13,939 nt of DNA. Source: JANRLJ01 sp034437895 (lineage in GTDB: Bacteria > Chloroflexota > Anaerolineae > Aggregatilineales > Phototrophicaceae). Within the stretch, counting starts at the first letter, position 1, and every line of letters begins with the position of its first letter. The stretch spans positions 1 through 13,939 of the forward strand of contig DAOTTO010000119.1 of NCBI GenBank assembly GCA_034437895.1, in the 5' to 3' direction. Position numbers and translations under genes: made by a program. The notes beneath the pieces are model-generated. The model saw nothing but the letters and a program-made list of their open reading frames with translations. It was not told the origin of the DNA and did not search any database. Below, in pieces: positions 1 through 7,028 of this stretch.

Positions 1-492
1 TAAGGAACGCCAAACGCGGCGATAAATTTTTCCCGTATGGTTTCTGCTTCAAAAAGATCAAGTACCATCAGCCGCCCATTGACCTTGAGCGCTCGTTTAA
101 TTTTCGGAAGCGCTTCTTCCATCGACACATGATGCAGTGTAGCAATCGACACAATACAATCAAACTGCGCGTCTGGCAGATCGTATGCCATTACATCAGC
201 AGCTTTATAGTCAATATTGGGATAAGTGGTTGAGCGCTCTTTTGCGTGAACAATCATCTGGGGCGATAAATCGAGCGCTAGCACATTTTGAGAATGTTTC
301 GCCAGTAAACATGCAAATATCCCTGTTCCGCAGCCGATTTCTAGCGAATACTCGCAGCGTGGCGGTATTTGTCGCAATAGAAAATCGTGATAGTGGCTGT
401 TGTGGTTCCAACCATCTCCATCAAAAGCTGCTAATCGATCAAAATCGGCCTGAAATTTTAGCGCTTAATGGGGTTTCTTTCTGTTCTGTCAA
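1..492 (-). pseudogene. Class I SAM-dependent methyltransferase, frameshifted near the 5' end and cut by the window edge
   Basis: The minus strand encodes a small-molecule type class I methyltransferase. Motif I reads LEIGCGTGIFACLL (about 345-305) and is followed by the acidic strand end ALDLSPQM, then DCIVSIATLHHV and LKVNGRLMVLDLFE, the usual order of the Rossmann methyltransferase fold. This reading frame has a TAA at about 468-466 and no start codon before the first conserved residues. One frame over, a TTG at 492-490 (or GTG at 498-496) opens MTEQKETPLSAK and would join FQADFDRLAAFDGDGW if one A were removed from the AAAA run at 459-456. So there is a one-base frameshift, either a real mutation or a sequencing error in a homopolymer. 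The start lies within 10 bases of the stop of the upstream restriction-modification gene, so translation was probably coupled to it. The C-terminus is outside the window. Substrate unknown. Confidence 0.72.
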
Positions 493-498
493 AATCAC

Positions 499-3400
499 TT
501 ATCCGTTGTAACTCTGATTAAACAAACGGTCACGTTCAAGATTTAATGCCAACAGCCGCCTGAGCAAATCTTCCTCGCCTTTTGAAGTCCGCAATTTTGT
601 GGCAAGATCACCCCACCCATATCCAGAAAGCACTGCTTGATTGAGCATATCATGCAGTTCAGCGAGACGCGGCACGAAAGCTGTTGCAGGATTGCTGCGG
701 CTGCCATTGCCGTTAACTTTCCCGGCACGATACGCCTCCAACGCATTATAAAGGTTGGTTAACGTACGCTCGGCGAGGATTTTTTCGGCGGCTGGCCCTT
801 GAATCATGTCGTTCACTGGATTCAGCCATGCGTGGCGTTCTTCATGAAGTTGTTTGGCGGCCTCACTGATAGCCGCATAAGCTGGTGATGTGATGTCTTC
901 CGCACCGGGTGGATAAGGAAAAGGGAAAGTTTCAAATGTAGTTGATGGGGTATAACGTGGACGATCTTCAAGCGATGTCCCTAAACGCAGCGACCAAATT
1001 TCGTGCGCGCGGCTGTGTAATACGCCAAAAAAGTAATCATCGTCACGAGCAAAAACAAATAGAGAATGGTCAGGTAATACATTTCCTGAAAGCCAAACAA
1101 ATAGACGATATTTAGCAACCGCCACCGTCCCTATAAAGCGCTTGAGTTCCGATAAACGCTGTCTCATAGTGGGGCGAGGCTCTACATGAATCCACCATTT
1201 TTGTTTATAGGAATCGCGGCGGTTTTCTTGACGTTTTGGAAAAACATGCTCTTTCACATATTGAAATGGCATCTCATAAAGCTGTGCTTCATCAATGGAC
1301 ATGTGTGTACCGAAATCAACAATCCACATGTTGCGTGGATAACGTACAATATCCAAGCCATTGACCCAAGGACGTACAACATCTTGGTTCTTCCGCCCAC
1401 TGATATTTTTACTCTCCAGCATAATGAGCGCTAATTCTTGTGAGATATCGAATGAACCGCCTTTAGTATCTGCCATAAATGAAATGTTATGATTTTCATT
1501 TAATCGCCGCGCCTGTGTTGCATCAATTGTATTTTGTAAGTCGGCGTTGATGTGATGCACAGGTGCGCCGTCAAGCATATAGTCTTTTTGTGCGCCATCA
1601 TCAAATCCAATGACGGCGATACGGACAGATGCGCCCTTAAGCAGCCAAGGACGATCTCCCCACGCCATAAAAATATCACCCGTTTGTTTAATCCGATCTA
1701 AAACCCGCCGGTTTAATCCACCACGAATGGAATTCGTCGCCAATAAGCCGGCTCGCAGTGCTTTATGGCTTTCGATGTGTGATCGTGCCTTCTCGAACCA
1801 GTAACACACTAAATCGCAGCTTGGCAAGCGGTCTTTATACAGTCGGCGCAAATCACTGACATAAGCCGTCCCTAACCCGCTTAGGCCTAATTCAGGCCTG
1901 CCAAAGCGCATATATTTATCGCCTAGAAACGGCGGATTACTGATAATCACATCGACTTGGGGCCATTCGGGTTCATAGGGCTTGCCGTCCGCGTCATAAC
2001 GCATAATCGCATCCGCACAGATGATACGGTCTGGCTCATCAGGACGATTCTTATCTTTTAAAATCGGATGCGGAAGTGAGCGCGGATGCGGCGTTTTTCG
2101 GGGTGAAACAACATGGATTACCCCTTCATCTTCGTAGCGCCATTGCAGATAACCTATCCAGACAACGACGTGCGCCAGCTTTGCGGCGAATTCATCTTTT
2201 TCAATCCCATAAAGTTGGCGCGGCGTGACGACATCGCGGAAAGGAAAGCCCATCGGCTCAAACAACTTACGTACGCGTTGTTCTAAATCCTTCATCGTGC
2301 GTAAGCTGACGTAAAGAAAATTGCCAGAACCACAGGCTGGATCAAGCACACGGGTATTTTCTAGGGTATTCATCATCTGATCGTGCAGCGCTATAAGGCG
2401 TTCTTTCGCTTCAACTGCCGCTCTAGGTGTTTCGGCTTTAAAATATCGCTGCAAGAGGTGTTCGGCTTCAGCCCGGATTTCATTCCAGAGATGATAAAGT
2501 GGCTGCATGAGGACGGGTTCGACGATTAAACGAATGTCATCTTCGCCCGTGTAATGCGCTCCAAGTTGGGCGCGTTTGCTTTCGTCCAGCGCGCCTTCAA
2601 ACAGTGTCCCGAAAATTGTTGGATTAACCTCAGACCAATCTGCTTCGGTCACATCACGTAGGATTTCAACAGCGCCCGGAATCAGAGTCAAATCCAACAC
2701 CTCAAGCCCATCGTTTGCGCCGGGGCTAGATTCCATAAAAAGGCTGCCGTTAAAATAGGGAACGGGCATCATCCAAAAGTGGCTTACTTGCCCGTCCATT
2801 GCGCGGAAAAGATTCTGCATCGCCTCAACAAATGCGTCCGGCACCCTGTTTGCCCAATGTGCCATAAAATCGAGAATTTTGATGGAGACTTTTTCTGGCG
2901 GAAATTCGATGCGAGGTAGCAACCCAACATCTTCAGCAAACAACGCAAAGACCAGCTTCGTCAAAAAACGGGCGATCTGCATGGGCTGCCAAATTGGGCT
3001 GCCACTTTCGTCAAAATGGCGATTCATTAAATCAGCTAACTGGGCAAATTGGTTGGCAAGATCAAGAGTAATTTTTTCACGTCGTTCAAGTTCTGTTTGA
3101 CGCAGCTCGAGAAATTTCTCTGGGCTTTCCAGCAGCCAAGTGATGAAACGTCGAGTTTTTGGGTCAAGCAAATCCTCGTTTTTGAAGACGAAGGGCAGGC
3201 CACTGATATTAGACCACTGCGGATAAATACGATATTCTAGAAAGTCACACACCACCAGCAATGGTGGGTTATCAAGGCCGCCTCTATAGGCGAGAAGCTG
3301 GGAATAAGCCCTATTCAGGTCGGTGTGCTTGCCTTTATATTCCCAAGCAAAACGTCCCCTATACCACACATCGGCACGGCCTTTACCGCCTGTTGCCTTT

Positions 3401-3564
3401 TCCACATTTTCCTCAAAGGTAAAGAATTTCCCTTCTGGGTCCATCTGGGTGGGTGTTTTATAGCCGACGAGTTGGCAAAGTTCATTAAAATGGCTTTGGG
3501 CGGCTTGCTGCTCGCGCAGCGCACTTTGCGCCCAACGATCTACAAATTCATCCGGCGTAATCAT
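499..3564 (-). CDS. Single-chain type IIL (MmeI-like) restriction-modification enzyme / adenine DNA methyltransferase
   Basis: A 1021-aa protein combining nuclease, methyltransferase and probable target recognition in one chain. The N-terminus shows a PD-(D/E)XK-type motif, D65-x9-E75-Y-K77, in GRADVWYRGRFAWEYKGK; this spacing matches the D-x9-ExK nuclease motif known from MmeI. A helical linker follows. The SAM-binding motif VLDPACGSGNF lies at about residues 405-415, and the amino-methyltransferase catalytic motif IISNPPFLG at about 540-548, which is the gamma-class arrangement of N6-adenine enzymes. Residues after about 620 (LLATNSIRGG, DRPWLLKGASVRIAVIGFDDG, then the C-terminal half) should hold the rest of the methyltransferase fold and the target recognition domain. 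The length is close to MmeI-family proteins (about 900-1100 aa), and both catalytic motifs are intact, so it is probably active. No BREX or DISARM partner genes are visible. The ATG at 3564 follows a weak GTAGAG site. The target sequence cannot be read from the protein by eye. Confidence 0.82.
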   Translation of the reverse strand: MITPDEFVDRWAQSALREQQAAQSHFNELCQLVGYKTPTQMDPEGKFFTFEENVEKATGGKGRADVWYRGRFAWEYKGKHTDLNRAYSQLLAYRGGLDNPPLLVVCDFLEYRIYPQWSNISGLPFVFKNEDLLDPKTRRFITWLLESPEKFLELRQTELERREKITLDLANQFAQLADLMNRHFDESGSPIWQPMQIARFLTKLVFALFAEDVGLLPRIEFPPEKVSIKILDFMAHWANRVPDAFVEAMQNLFRAMDGQVSHFWMMPVPYFNGSLFMESSPGANDGLEVLDLTLIPGAVEILRDVTEADWSEVNPTIFGTLFEGALDESKRAQLGAHYTGEDDIRLIVEPVLMQPLYHLWNEIRAEAEHLLQRYFKAETPRAAVEAKERLIALHDQMMNTLENTRVLDPACGSGNFLYVSLRTMKDLEQRVRKLFEPMGFPFRDVVTPRQLYGIEKDEFAAKLAHVVVWIGYLQWRYEDEGVIHVVSPRKTPHPRSLPHPILKDKNRPDEPDRIICADAIMRYDADGKPYEPEWPQVDVIISNPPFLGDKYMRFGRPELGLSGLGTAYVSDLRRLYKDRLPSCDLVCYWFEKARSHIESHKALRAGLLATNSIRGGLNRRVLDRIKQTGDIFMAWGDRPWLLKGASVRIAVIGFDDGAQKDYMLDGAPVHHINADLQNTIDATQARRLNENHNISFMADTKGGSFDISQELALIMLESKNISGRKNQDVVRPWVNGLDIVRYPRNMWIVDFGTHMSIDEAQLYEMPFQYVKEHVFPKRQENRRDSYKQKWWIHVEPRPTMRQRLSELKRFIGTVAVAKYRLFVWLSGNVLPDHSLFVFARDDDYFFGVLHSRAHEIWSLRLGTSLEDRPRYTPSTTFETFPFPYPPGAEDITSPAYAAISEAAKQLHEERHAWLNPVNDMIQGPAAEKILAERTLTNLYNALEAYRAGKVNGNGSRSNPATAFVPRLAELHDMLNQAVLSGYGWGDLATKLRTSKGEEDLLRRLLALNLERDRLFNQSYNG

Positions 3565-3593
3565 CTCTACTTATGATCTCAATCGTGTTTGAA

Positions 3594-3611
3594 CTAGAAT
3601 TTTTATTCTAG
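3594..3611. other. AT-rich perfect hairpin between the small-protein gene and the R-M gene
   Basis: CTAGAAT-TTTT-ATTCTAG is a perfect 7-bp inverted repeat with a 4-base loop in the 69-base gap between the minus-strand small gene (stop at 3634) and the R-M start (3564). It has no strong GC stem and no clean T-run after it on the minus strand, so it is a poor intrinsic terminator. It could be a regulator site for the R-M gene or a weak processing site. Confidence 0.35.
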
Positions 3612-3633
3612 CATACATCAGGACATTTTTAAA

Positions 3634-3810
3634 TTATTTGCCGCTGCTGGGGCCGCCACCTAATACCACTACGCCGCCGACACTACCGCTGCGAGCGCTA
3701 GGAGTCCCACTTGTGACCAATCCCATGCCGGAATAGCTGGCATAAGCCGCGCCTGCCAGGGAAAGTCCCAAAATCGCAATCACCACAAACACAATAATCG
3801 TATTCCGCAT
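3634..3810 (-). CDS. 58-aa Gly/Ser-rich small protein with an N-terminal membrane or signal segment
   Basis: This short gene reads MRNTIIVFVVIAILGLSLAG at its start and ends VGGVVVLGGGPSSGK. Residues 4-22 form one hydrophobic segment, followed by an AYA-S sequence that could be a signal peptidase site; the remainder is a Gly/Ser/Val-rich tail. The start is well supported by GGGAG seven bases before the ATG. It follows the 406-aa DUF4178 gene by 54 bases on the same strand, so it is probably the third gene of that operon. A small hydrophobic partner beside a membrane-anchored zinc-ribbon protein suggests they act together at the membrane, but this is inference. Family not recognised. The Gly-rich end resembles low-complexity tails of small secreted proteins. 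Confidence 0.7.
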   Translation of the reverse strand: MRNTIIVFVVIAILGLSLAGAAYASYSGMGLVTSGTPSARSGSVGGVVVLGGGPSSGK

Positions 3811-3864
3811 GATAAGCTCCCTTGCTTAATCGTCACTTACGCTGTTGAAGACAGTCATAACGCC

Positions 3865-5085
3865 TTATCGACTGCCCTTGCTGTTCACAAAGATCAAAAT
3901 AATTCCGACTACGCCAATTACGCCCGTATAAATAAGTAGCCATGTGCTGGACATGACATTCCGGCGGACGTTGATTTCAACGCTCATACTGTCTAACTGC
4001 GACTCGCCGAGTTCTAATTCTAACGTATGCGCCCCAGCTTGCTTAGGGACGAACATATTATTGGCAGAATCGCGCACTTCGCGCCAAAAACCCTCATCAT
4101 CGCTGCCCGTCTCGTGCCACAGTTCCAGCGTGAATAAGTAATTTTCAGTGCCATCAGGCGAGACAATCCCGGCTTCGACATCGGCAGCGGTATTTTCGGG
4201 GAGTGATGTCTCGGCATTTACACGAATCCGTGCCGGACGATTGGCCTGGTTAAACTCAATCGGAATTTGGGCAATGGGATTCGCTCGGCTGAGGGTGATG
4301 GTTTGCGTCGTCATGTTCTCGCCCATGCTGTTTGTTAAGCCAACACCGACTAACCCTAACAGCGCGAAAAAAATACAGGCGATGCCGACATTGCGCCATA
4401 AGCCGCGCCCCGCAAGCTGCTGTTTGATACGCTTGAGCCATGCCTCATCCTGAAAAGCCTGCGCGATTGCCTCTTGTGCTACTGGATCGCCTTCGTGGAT
4501 TTCTAGCTCTTCCGCCGTTTGTTGAACGCTGTAGCGCTTGCCATGTCCAGCACCTTCCACCATATACAAGCGCTCGTCGGTAGAGGCTCGCCAAGTCAGT
4601 TCGCCTTCCGCGCCGATAATCTTTGCGGGATAGCGCTCGTGGACGCGCACATTGCGCCCATTTCCGATGGGAATTGCATCGCCGGATTGGGCATTAAACG
4701 GCTCTTTCATCCGCATTTTCTTGAAGAGCGTAAAGCCATTTTCATCGTAAGACAGCCAGAGCAAGCGCCCATCACTGCTGCCGAGCATCCATTCGTTCCA
4801 CTTCCAGCGGTCTTCGTCGTCCCAACCTTCATACATCACCCGTCCCATCACAAAATAAGACGTATTTTCTAGCGTGAAGGTCTTCCCGATCTCAATCGGT
4901 ACGGGTGGGGCGGACATTTTGCGCGTTTGCCCGATGACTTCTGCCCCGTCCATAGTCGGCGCGACATAACTACCGCAGTTACTACAGACCAGCGTTTGCG
5001 CGTCCGGGCTAAACTGCGAGATCGGTGCGCCACACTTGGGACACTGAATTTTTTTGAGGATAGGTCTGTTGGTTTGTGCGCTCAT
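3865..5085 (-). CDS. Membrane-anchored zinc-ribbon DUF4178 protein (406 aa)
   Basis: Domains in order: an N-terminal zinc ribbon with C15-x2-C18 and C34-x2-C37; a DUF4178-type beta domain at about residues 65-195 (YFVMGRVMYEG...WNEWMLGSSDGRLLWLSYDENGFTLF); a charged helix; a transmembrane segment at about 233-252 (VGIACIFFALLGLVGVGL); a beta-rich domain of about 130 residues that should lie outside the cytoplasm; and a second transmembrane segment at about 382-400, ending in a short basic tail. The ATG lies one base after the stop of the upstream paralogous DUF4178 gene, so the two are translationally coupled. The biochemical role of DUF4178 is unknown; in other genomes such genes occur near polyamine (SpeD/SpeE-like) and DUF350 genes, none of which is in this window. 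The two-pass layout suggests a sensor or scaffold joining a cytoplasmic ligand-binding domain to an outer domain (inference). Confidence 0.78.
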   Translation of the reverse strand: MSAQTNRPILKKIQCPKCGAPISQFSPDAQTLVCSNCGSYVAPTMDGAEVIGQTRKMSAPPVPIEIGKTFTLENTSYFVMGRVMYEGWDDEDRWKWNEWMLGSSDGRLLWLSYDENGFTLFKKMRMKEPFNAQSGDAIPIGNGRNVRVHERYPAKIIGAEGELTWRASTDERLYMVEGAGHGKRYSVQQTAEELEIHEGDPVAQEAIAQAFQDEAWLKRIKQQLAGRGLWRNVGIACIFFALLGLVGVGLTNSMGENMTTQTITLSRANPIAQIPIEFNQANRPARIRVNAETSLPENTAADVEAGIVSPDGTENYLFTLELWHETGSDDEGFWREVRDSANNMFVPKQAGAHTLELELGESQLDSMSVEINVRRNVMSSTWLLIYTGVIGVVGIILIFVNSKGSR

Positions 5086-5086
5086 C

Positions 5087-5698
5087 TTAATTTGTAATCA
5101 CAAGCTCTTGATGTTCAAGTTCATCGCCGACAGAAATTTCGATTTCGTCATCCCAGTAATTTATGCTCACTACTTGATCGCCTGCCGAGCCTTGAATATA
5201 GCCGAATGTCCCCGTTAGCGGCAGGACTGACGAAAATTGACCATCGCTGCCAGTCATACGTCCGGTACGTTTTTCCGTGATAAAGACGGCTTTATTGTTA
5301 AGGTTGACGGATGCGCCCACTTTAACATTGGCATGGGGCGGGACTTCGCCACGTACACGTTCACGTTTATACACCGTCCAATAGCCTTCGTCTTCTTCCA
5401 ACCAATCAGGCGGTGCGCCATCATCCCAATTGATCTGCCATTCTTCCCAAAAGCCAGCATCGTAACTATAACGAACTCTGCCGATCACGGTAAAGTCGCG
5501 CCCGCGAATTTTCCCGCGATTGCCCACCCGCAGCCGCGAAGGATAGTCCGCGAGGCTGGCACTTTTGCCCGTTGGGTCGAGCGTTTGGCTGCCGCTGACC
5601 ATATAGGCCGCGCCACAATACGCACACGTCACCGAGCGGATAAACTGATTTTCGATCTTGAGCGGCGCACCGCAGCTTGCACAGGTTAAGTTTTGCAT
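5087..5698 (-). CDS. Zinc-ribbon DUF4178 protein (203 aa)
   Basis: A soluble relative of the next gene. It has a zinc ribbon with C6-x2-C9 and C25-x2-C28, then a DUF4178-type beta domain with the family pattern FTVIGRVRYSY...FWEEWQINWDDG...WLEEDEGYWTVYKRE and a C-terminal beta stretch. There is no membrane segment. The start is firm: GGAGG stands at 5702-5706, seven or so bases before the ATG. It is the first gene of a three-gene minus-strand run with the 406-aa paralogue and the 58-aa protein. The leader carries one copy of the ACGCAAAG repeat immediately upstream of the ribosome binding site. Function unknown; a pair of unequal DUF4178 paralogues, one soluble and one membrane-anchored, suggests a heteromeric complex (inference). 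Confidence 0.8.
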   Translation of the reverse strand: MQNLTCASCGAPLKIENQFIRSVTCAYCGAAYMVSGSQTLDPTGKSASLADYPSRLRVGNRGKIRGRDFTVIGRVRYSYDAGFWEEWQINWDDGAPPDWLEEDEGYWTVYKRERVRGEVPPHANVKVGASVNLNNKAVFITEKRTGRMTGSDGQFSSVLPLTGTFGYIQGSAGDQVVSINYWDDEIEISVGDELEHQELVITN

Positions 5699-5720
5699 TT
5701 TTCCTCCATCTCACGTAAAA

Positions 5721-5752
5721 ACGCAGAGGTCGCAAAGTTTCGCAAAGAAAAC
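5721..5752 (+). repeat. ACGCAAAG-family intergenic repeat, copy A
   Basis: ACGCAGAGGTCGCAAAG followed by TTTCGCAAAGAAAAC is a diverged copy of the element found after menF, menD and the DUF5990 gene. Here it lies in the 5' leader of the minus-strand DUF4178 operon instead of at a gene's 3' end. Confidence 0.75.
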
Positions 5753-5770
5753 TTATCTTTAAGGCTTACA

Positions 5771-5864
5771 TAGTTGATTAGTTTTGTAGGGGCGACTCGC
5801 CGAGTTATTCCTACAGAAAATGTTGTTGAAATACGTAACTTCTATCTCTAAAAACTAATCACTA
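5771..5864. repeat. Nested palindromic element
   Basis: GATTAGTTTT (5776-5785) and AAAACTAATC (5851-5860) are perfect 10-bp inverted arms. Inside them TGTAGG (5785-5790) pairs with CCTACA (5810-5815), and ACTCGCCGAGT (5795-5805) is a short inverted repeat in that loop. The 13-mer CTAAAAACTAATC of the right arm (5848-5860) recurs exactly at 13077-13089 before menB. This layout suggests a mobile, non-coding palindrome. Confidence 0.55.
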
Positions 5865-5903
5865 AATACTTCTTTTATTCTACGCACTTTTTTCGTCAGC
5901 GCC

Positions 5904-5909
5904 TATAAT
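5904..5909 (+). promoter_or_regulatory. Candidate -10 box of the 91-aa membrane protein gene
   Basis: TATAAT is a perfect -10 consensus, 36 bases before the ATG at 5946, leaving a leader of about 30 bases. No good TTGACA-like box is seen 16-18 bases upstream, so this is a partial match. Confidence 0.4.
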
Positions 5910-5945
5910 GATTGAGCAAATTTTACAGGAAACCCTCCTAATCTC

Positions 5946-6221
5946 ATGTTACTACTTACATTAAACGCCGTATTCGCTGGTATTTTCTTTCTCGCTGCCC
6001 GATCCGCCTTAATGCGGGCATTACCGTTTTTACGTTCTGGATGGACGGTGATTAGGCTGGAAGTACGCAAACCAGATTTCCGGCAAAATGTCGAAAGTCG
6101 CCGGACGATCAGCAGCGCCAGCAATTTTCTCATTGGTGGGTTGTTCTGGATGATGATCGCGCTCGGAACAGCCGGCTTAGGTTTGGTCTTTGCTTTTCGC
6201 GCTGTCGATTTGCAGTTTTGA
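5946..6221 (+). CDS. Small membrane protein (91 aa), family not recognised
   Basis: Two hydrophobic segments, at about residues 3-21 (LLTLNAVFAGIFFLAARSAL) and 62-85 (LIGGLFWMMIALGTAGLGLV), flank a basic central loop (RKPDFRQNVESRRT). The predicted topology is a two-pass inner-membrane hairpin with the basic loop in the cytoplasm. The start is uncertain: AGGA stands about 17 bases before the ATG, too far for an ideal ribosome binding site. A consensus TATAAT lies upstream. It is read away from the DUF4178 operon, and the TetR gene follows on the same strand after its own promoter. An overlapping minus-strand frame of similar length is basic, without structure, and is judged a shadow. No function can be assigned. 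Confidence 0.6.
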   Translation: MLLLTLNAVFAGIFFLAARSALMRALPFLRSGWTVIRLEVRKPDFRQNVESRRTISSASNFLIGGLFWMMIALGTAGLGLVFAFRAVDLQF

Positions 6222-6271
6222 CACGCAATCCGCAAAAGTTTCCCGTTCCCTTTTCACCGATTTCTCATAAT

Positions 6272-6318
6272 TTGTGCGTGATTTCACAATTATACTATTT
6301 TGTAGACTGACCAGTCGG
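6272..6318 (+). promoter_or_regulatory. Candidate promoter and TetR-type operator
   Basis: TTGTGC (6272-6277) and TATTTT (6296-6301), 18 bases apart, form a possible promoter. Directly downstream TAGACTGACCAGTCGG (6303-6318) contains GACTG-AC-CAGTC, a perfect 5-bp inverted repeat within a longer imperfect one (ACTGACCAGTCGGT, 10 of 14 positions symmetric). It resembles operators of NemR-like TetR regulators. A site over the transcription start just before a TetR gene suggests self-repression (inference). Confidence 0.55.
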
Positions 6319-6351
6319 TTTCATCAAAATATGTTGAACGGCTTGCAACTT

Positions 6352-6975
6352 ATGAACCTCAAACGACCTAAAGAACAAATCGCCCGTGATCCCGTGATGA
6401 CTCGTGAGCGCATCCTTGATGCCGCGCTCAATATTTTCTCCAACAAGGGCTATTACGATACCAAGCTGGACGAAATCGCCGATGAATCCGAAACATCTAA
6501 AGGTGCGATTTACTTTCATTTCCCCAACAAAGAACGCCTATTTATCGCTTTGGTCGATCAATTCTCTGATCTACTAGAACGCCGTGTCAAAGAAGCGATT
6601 GAAGAGCAAGACGAGGGAATTGGGCGGGTACAAGCCGCCTTAGAAGCGTGTCTGGACACTTTTGGGCGCTATCGCCGTCCTGCGAAGATTTTGCTCGTGC
6701 AGGCCGTCGGATTAGGCAATGTCTTCGAGAAAAAACGGCTGGAAGTAAATGATCGCTTCGCTGATTTAATCAAGACCTATCTCGATGAGGCGATTGCGGT
6801 AGGCGACATCGCACCCGCTGATACTGAAGTGGTGGCTTATGCGTGGATGGGGGCGATTTACGAAGTCGTCATTCGCTGGGTGTATACAGGCGAACCAGAG
6901 CCGAGCCGCATTATGGGCGCACTTTTGCCTGTATTATTAAAAAGCGTCGGCTATGTCGAACCTGATGCAAGTTGA
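6352..6975 (+). CDS. TetR/AcrR-family transcriptional regulator
   Basis: The N-terminal helix-turn-helix domain is typical: TRERILDAALNIFSNKGYYD, then KLDEIADESETSKGAIYFHF with PNKERLFIALVDQF, which covers helices 1-4 with the recognition helix at SKGAIYFHF. The C-terminal helical domain binds a ligand and forms the dimer; its ligand cannot be read from sequence. The ATG at 6352 gives the usual short arm before the DNA-binding domain (207 aa). An ATG at 6331 is also possible; a start at 6274 would lie upstream of the probable promoter and operator, so it is rejected. No start has a strong ribosome binding site. The next gene, a membrane protein 53 bases downstream, and the aldo/keto reductase after it are likely targets (inference from position). 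Confidence 0.88.
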   Translation: MNLKRPKEQIARDPVMTRERILDAALNIFSNKGYYDTKLDEIADESETSKGAIYFHFPNKERLFIALVDQFSDLLERRVKEAIEEQDEGIGRVQAALEACLDTFGRYRRPAKILLVQAVGLGNVFEKKRLEVNDRFADLIKTYLDEAIAVGDIAPADTEVVAYAWMGAIYEVVIRWVYTGEPEPSRIMGALLPVLLKSVGYVEPDAS

Positions 6976-7028
6976 CCGCCTTGTAGGGCATACTATGGAC
7001 TGCTCTACTAAGCGCAGGAGAGATTAAA

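Larger units (their letters stand above)
5699..5945. other. Divergent intergenic region with repeats and promoter signal
   Basis: This 247-base AT-rich gap separates the two oppositely transcribed blocks. It holds an ACGCAAAG repeat copy (5721-5752), a nested palindrome (5771-5864) and a consensus TATAAT (5904-5909) on the plus strand. No convincing minus-strand promoter pair was found, although the DUF4178 operon must start here. Confidence 0.7.

Noticed and set aside
499..3564. BREX (PglX) or DISARM (DrmM) methyltransferase
   Set aside because: None of the partner genes (helicase, PglZ, BrxC, DrmA/B/C) is in the window, and the N-terminal D-x9-ExK nuclease motif favours a type IIL enzyme. 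Partners beyond the window cannot be excluded.
3594..3611. Intrinsic terminator between the small gene and the R-M gene
   Set aside because: The stem is AT-rich and not followed by a T-run on the transcribed strand; kept only as an unexplained hairpin.
5237..5689. 150-codon plus-strand frame opposite the 203-aa DUF4178 gene
   Set aside because: The opposite strand has a clear zinc ribbon, DUF4178 pattern and a GGAGG site; this frame shows only shadow composition.
5903..6235. 110-codon minus-strand frame opposite the 91-aa membrane protein
   Set aside because: It is a basic, low-structure sequence, whereas the plus strand encodes two clean hydrophobic segments with a TATAAT upstream.
6274..6351. 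N-terminal extension of the TetR protein from the ATG at 6274
   Set aside because: It would start upstream of the likely promoter and operator and adds residues not seen in the family; the internal ATG at 6352 gives a normal N-terminus.
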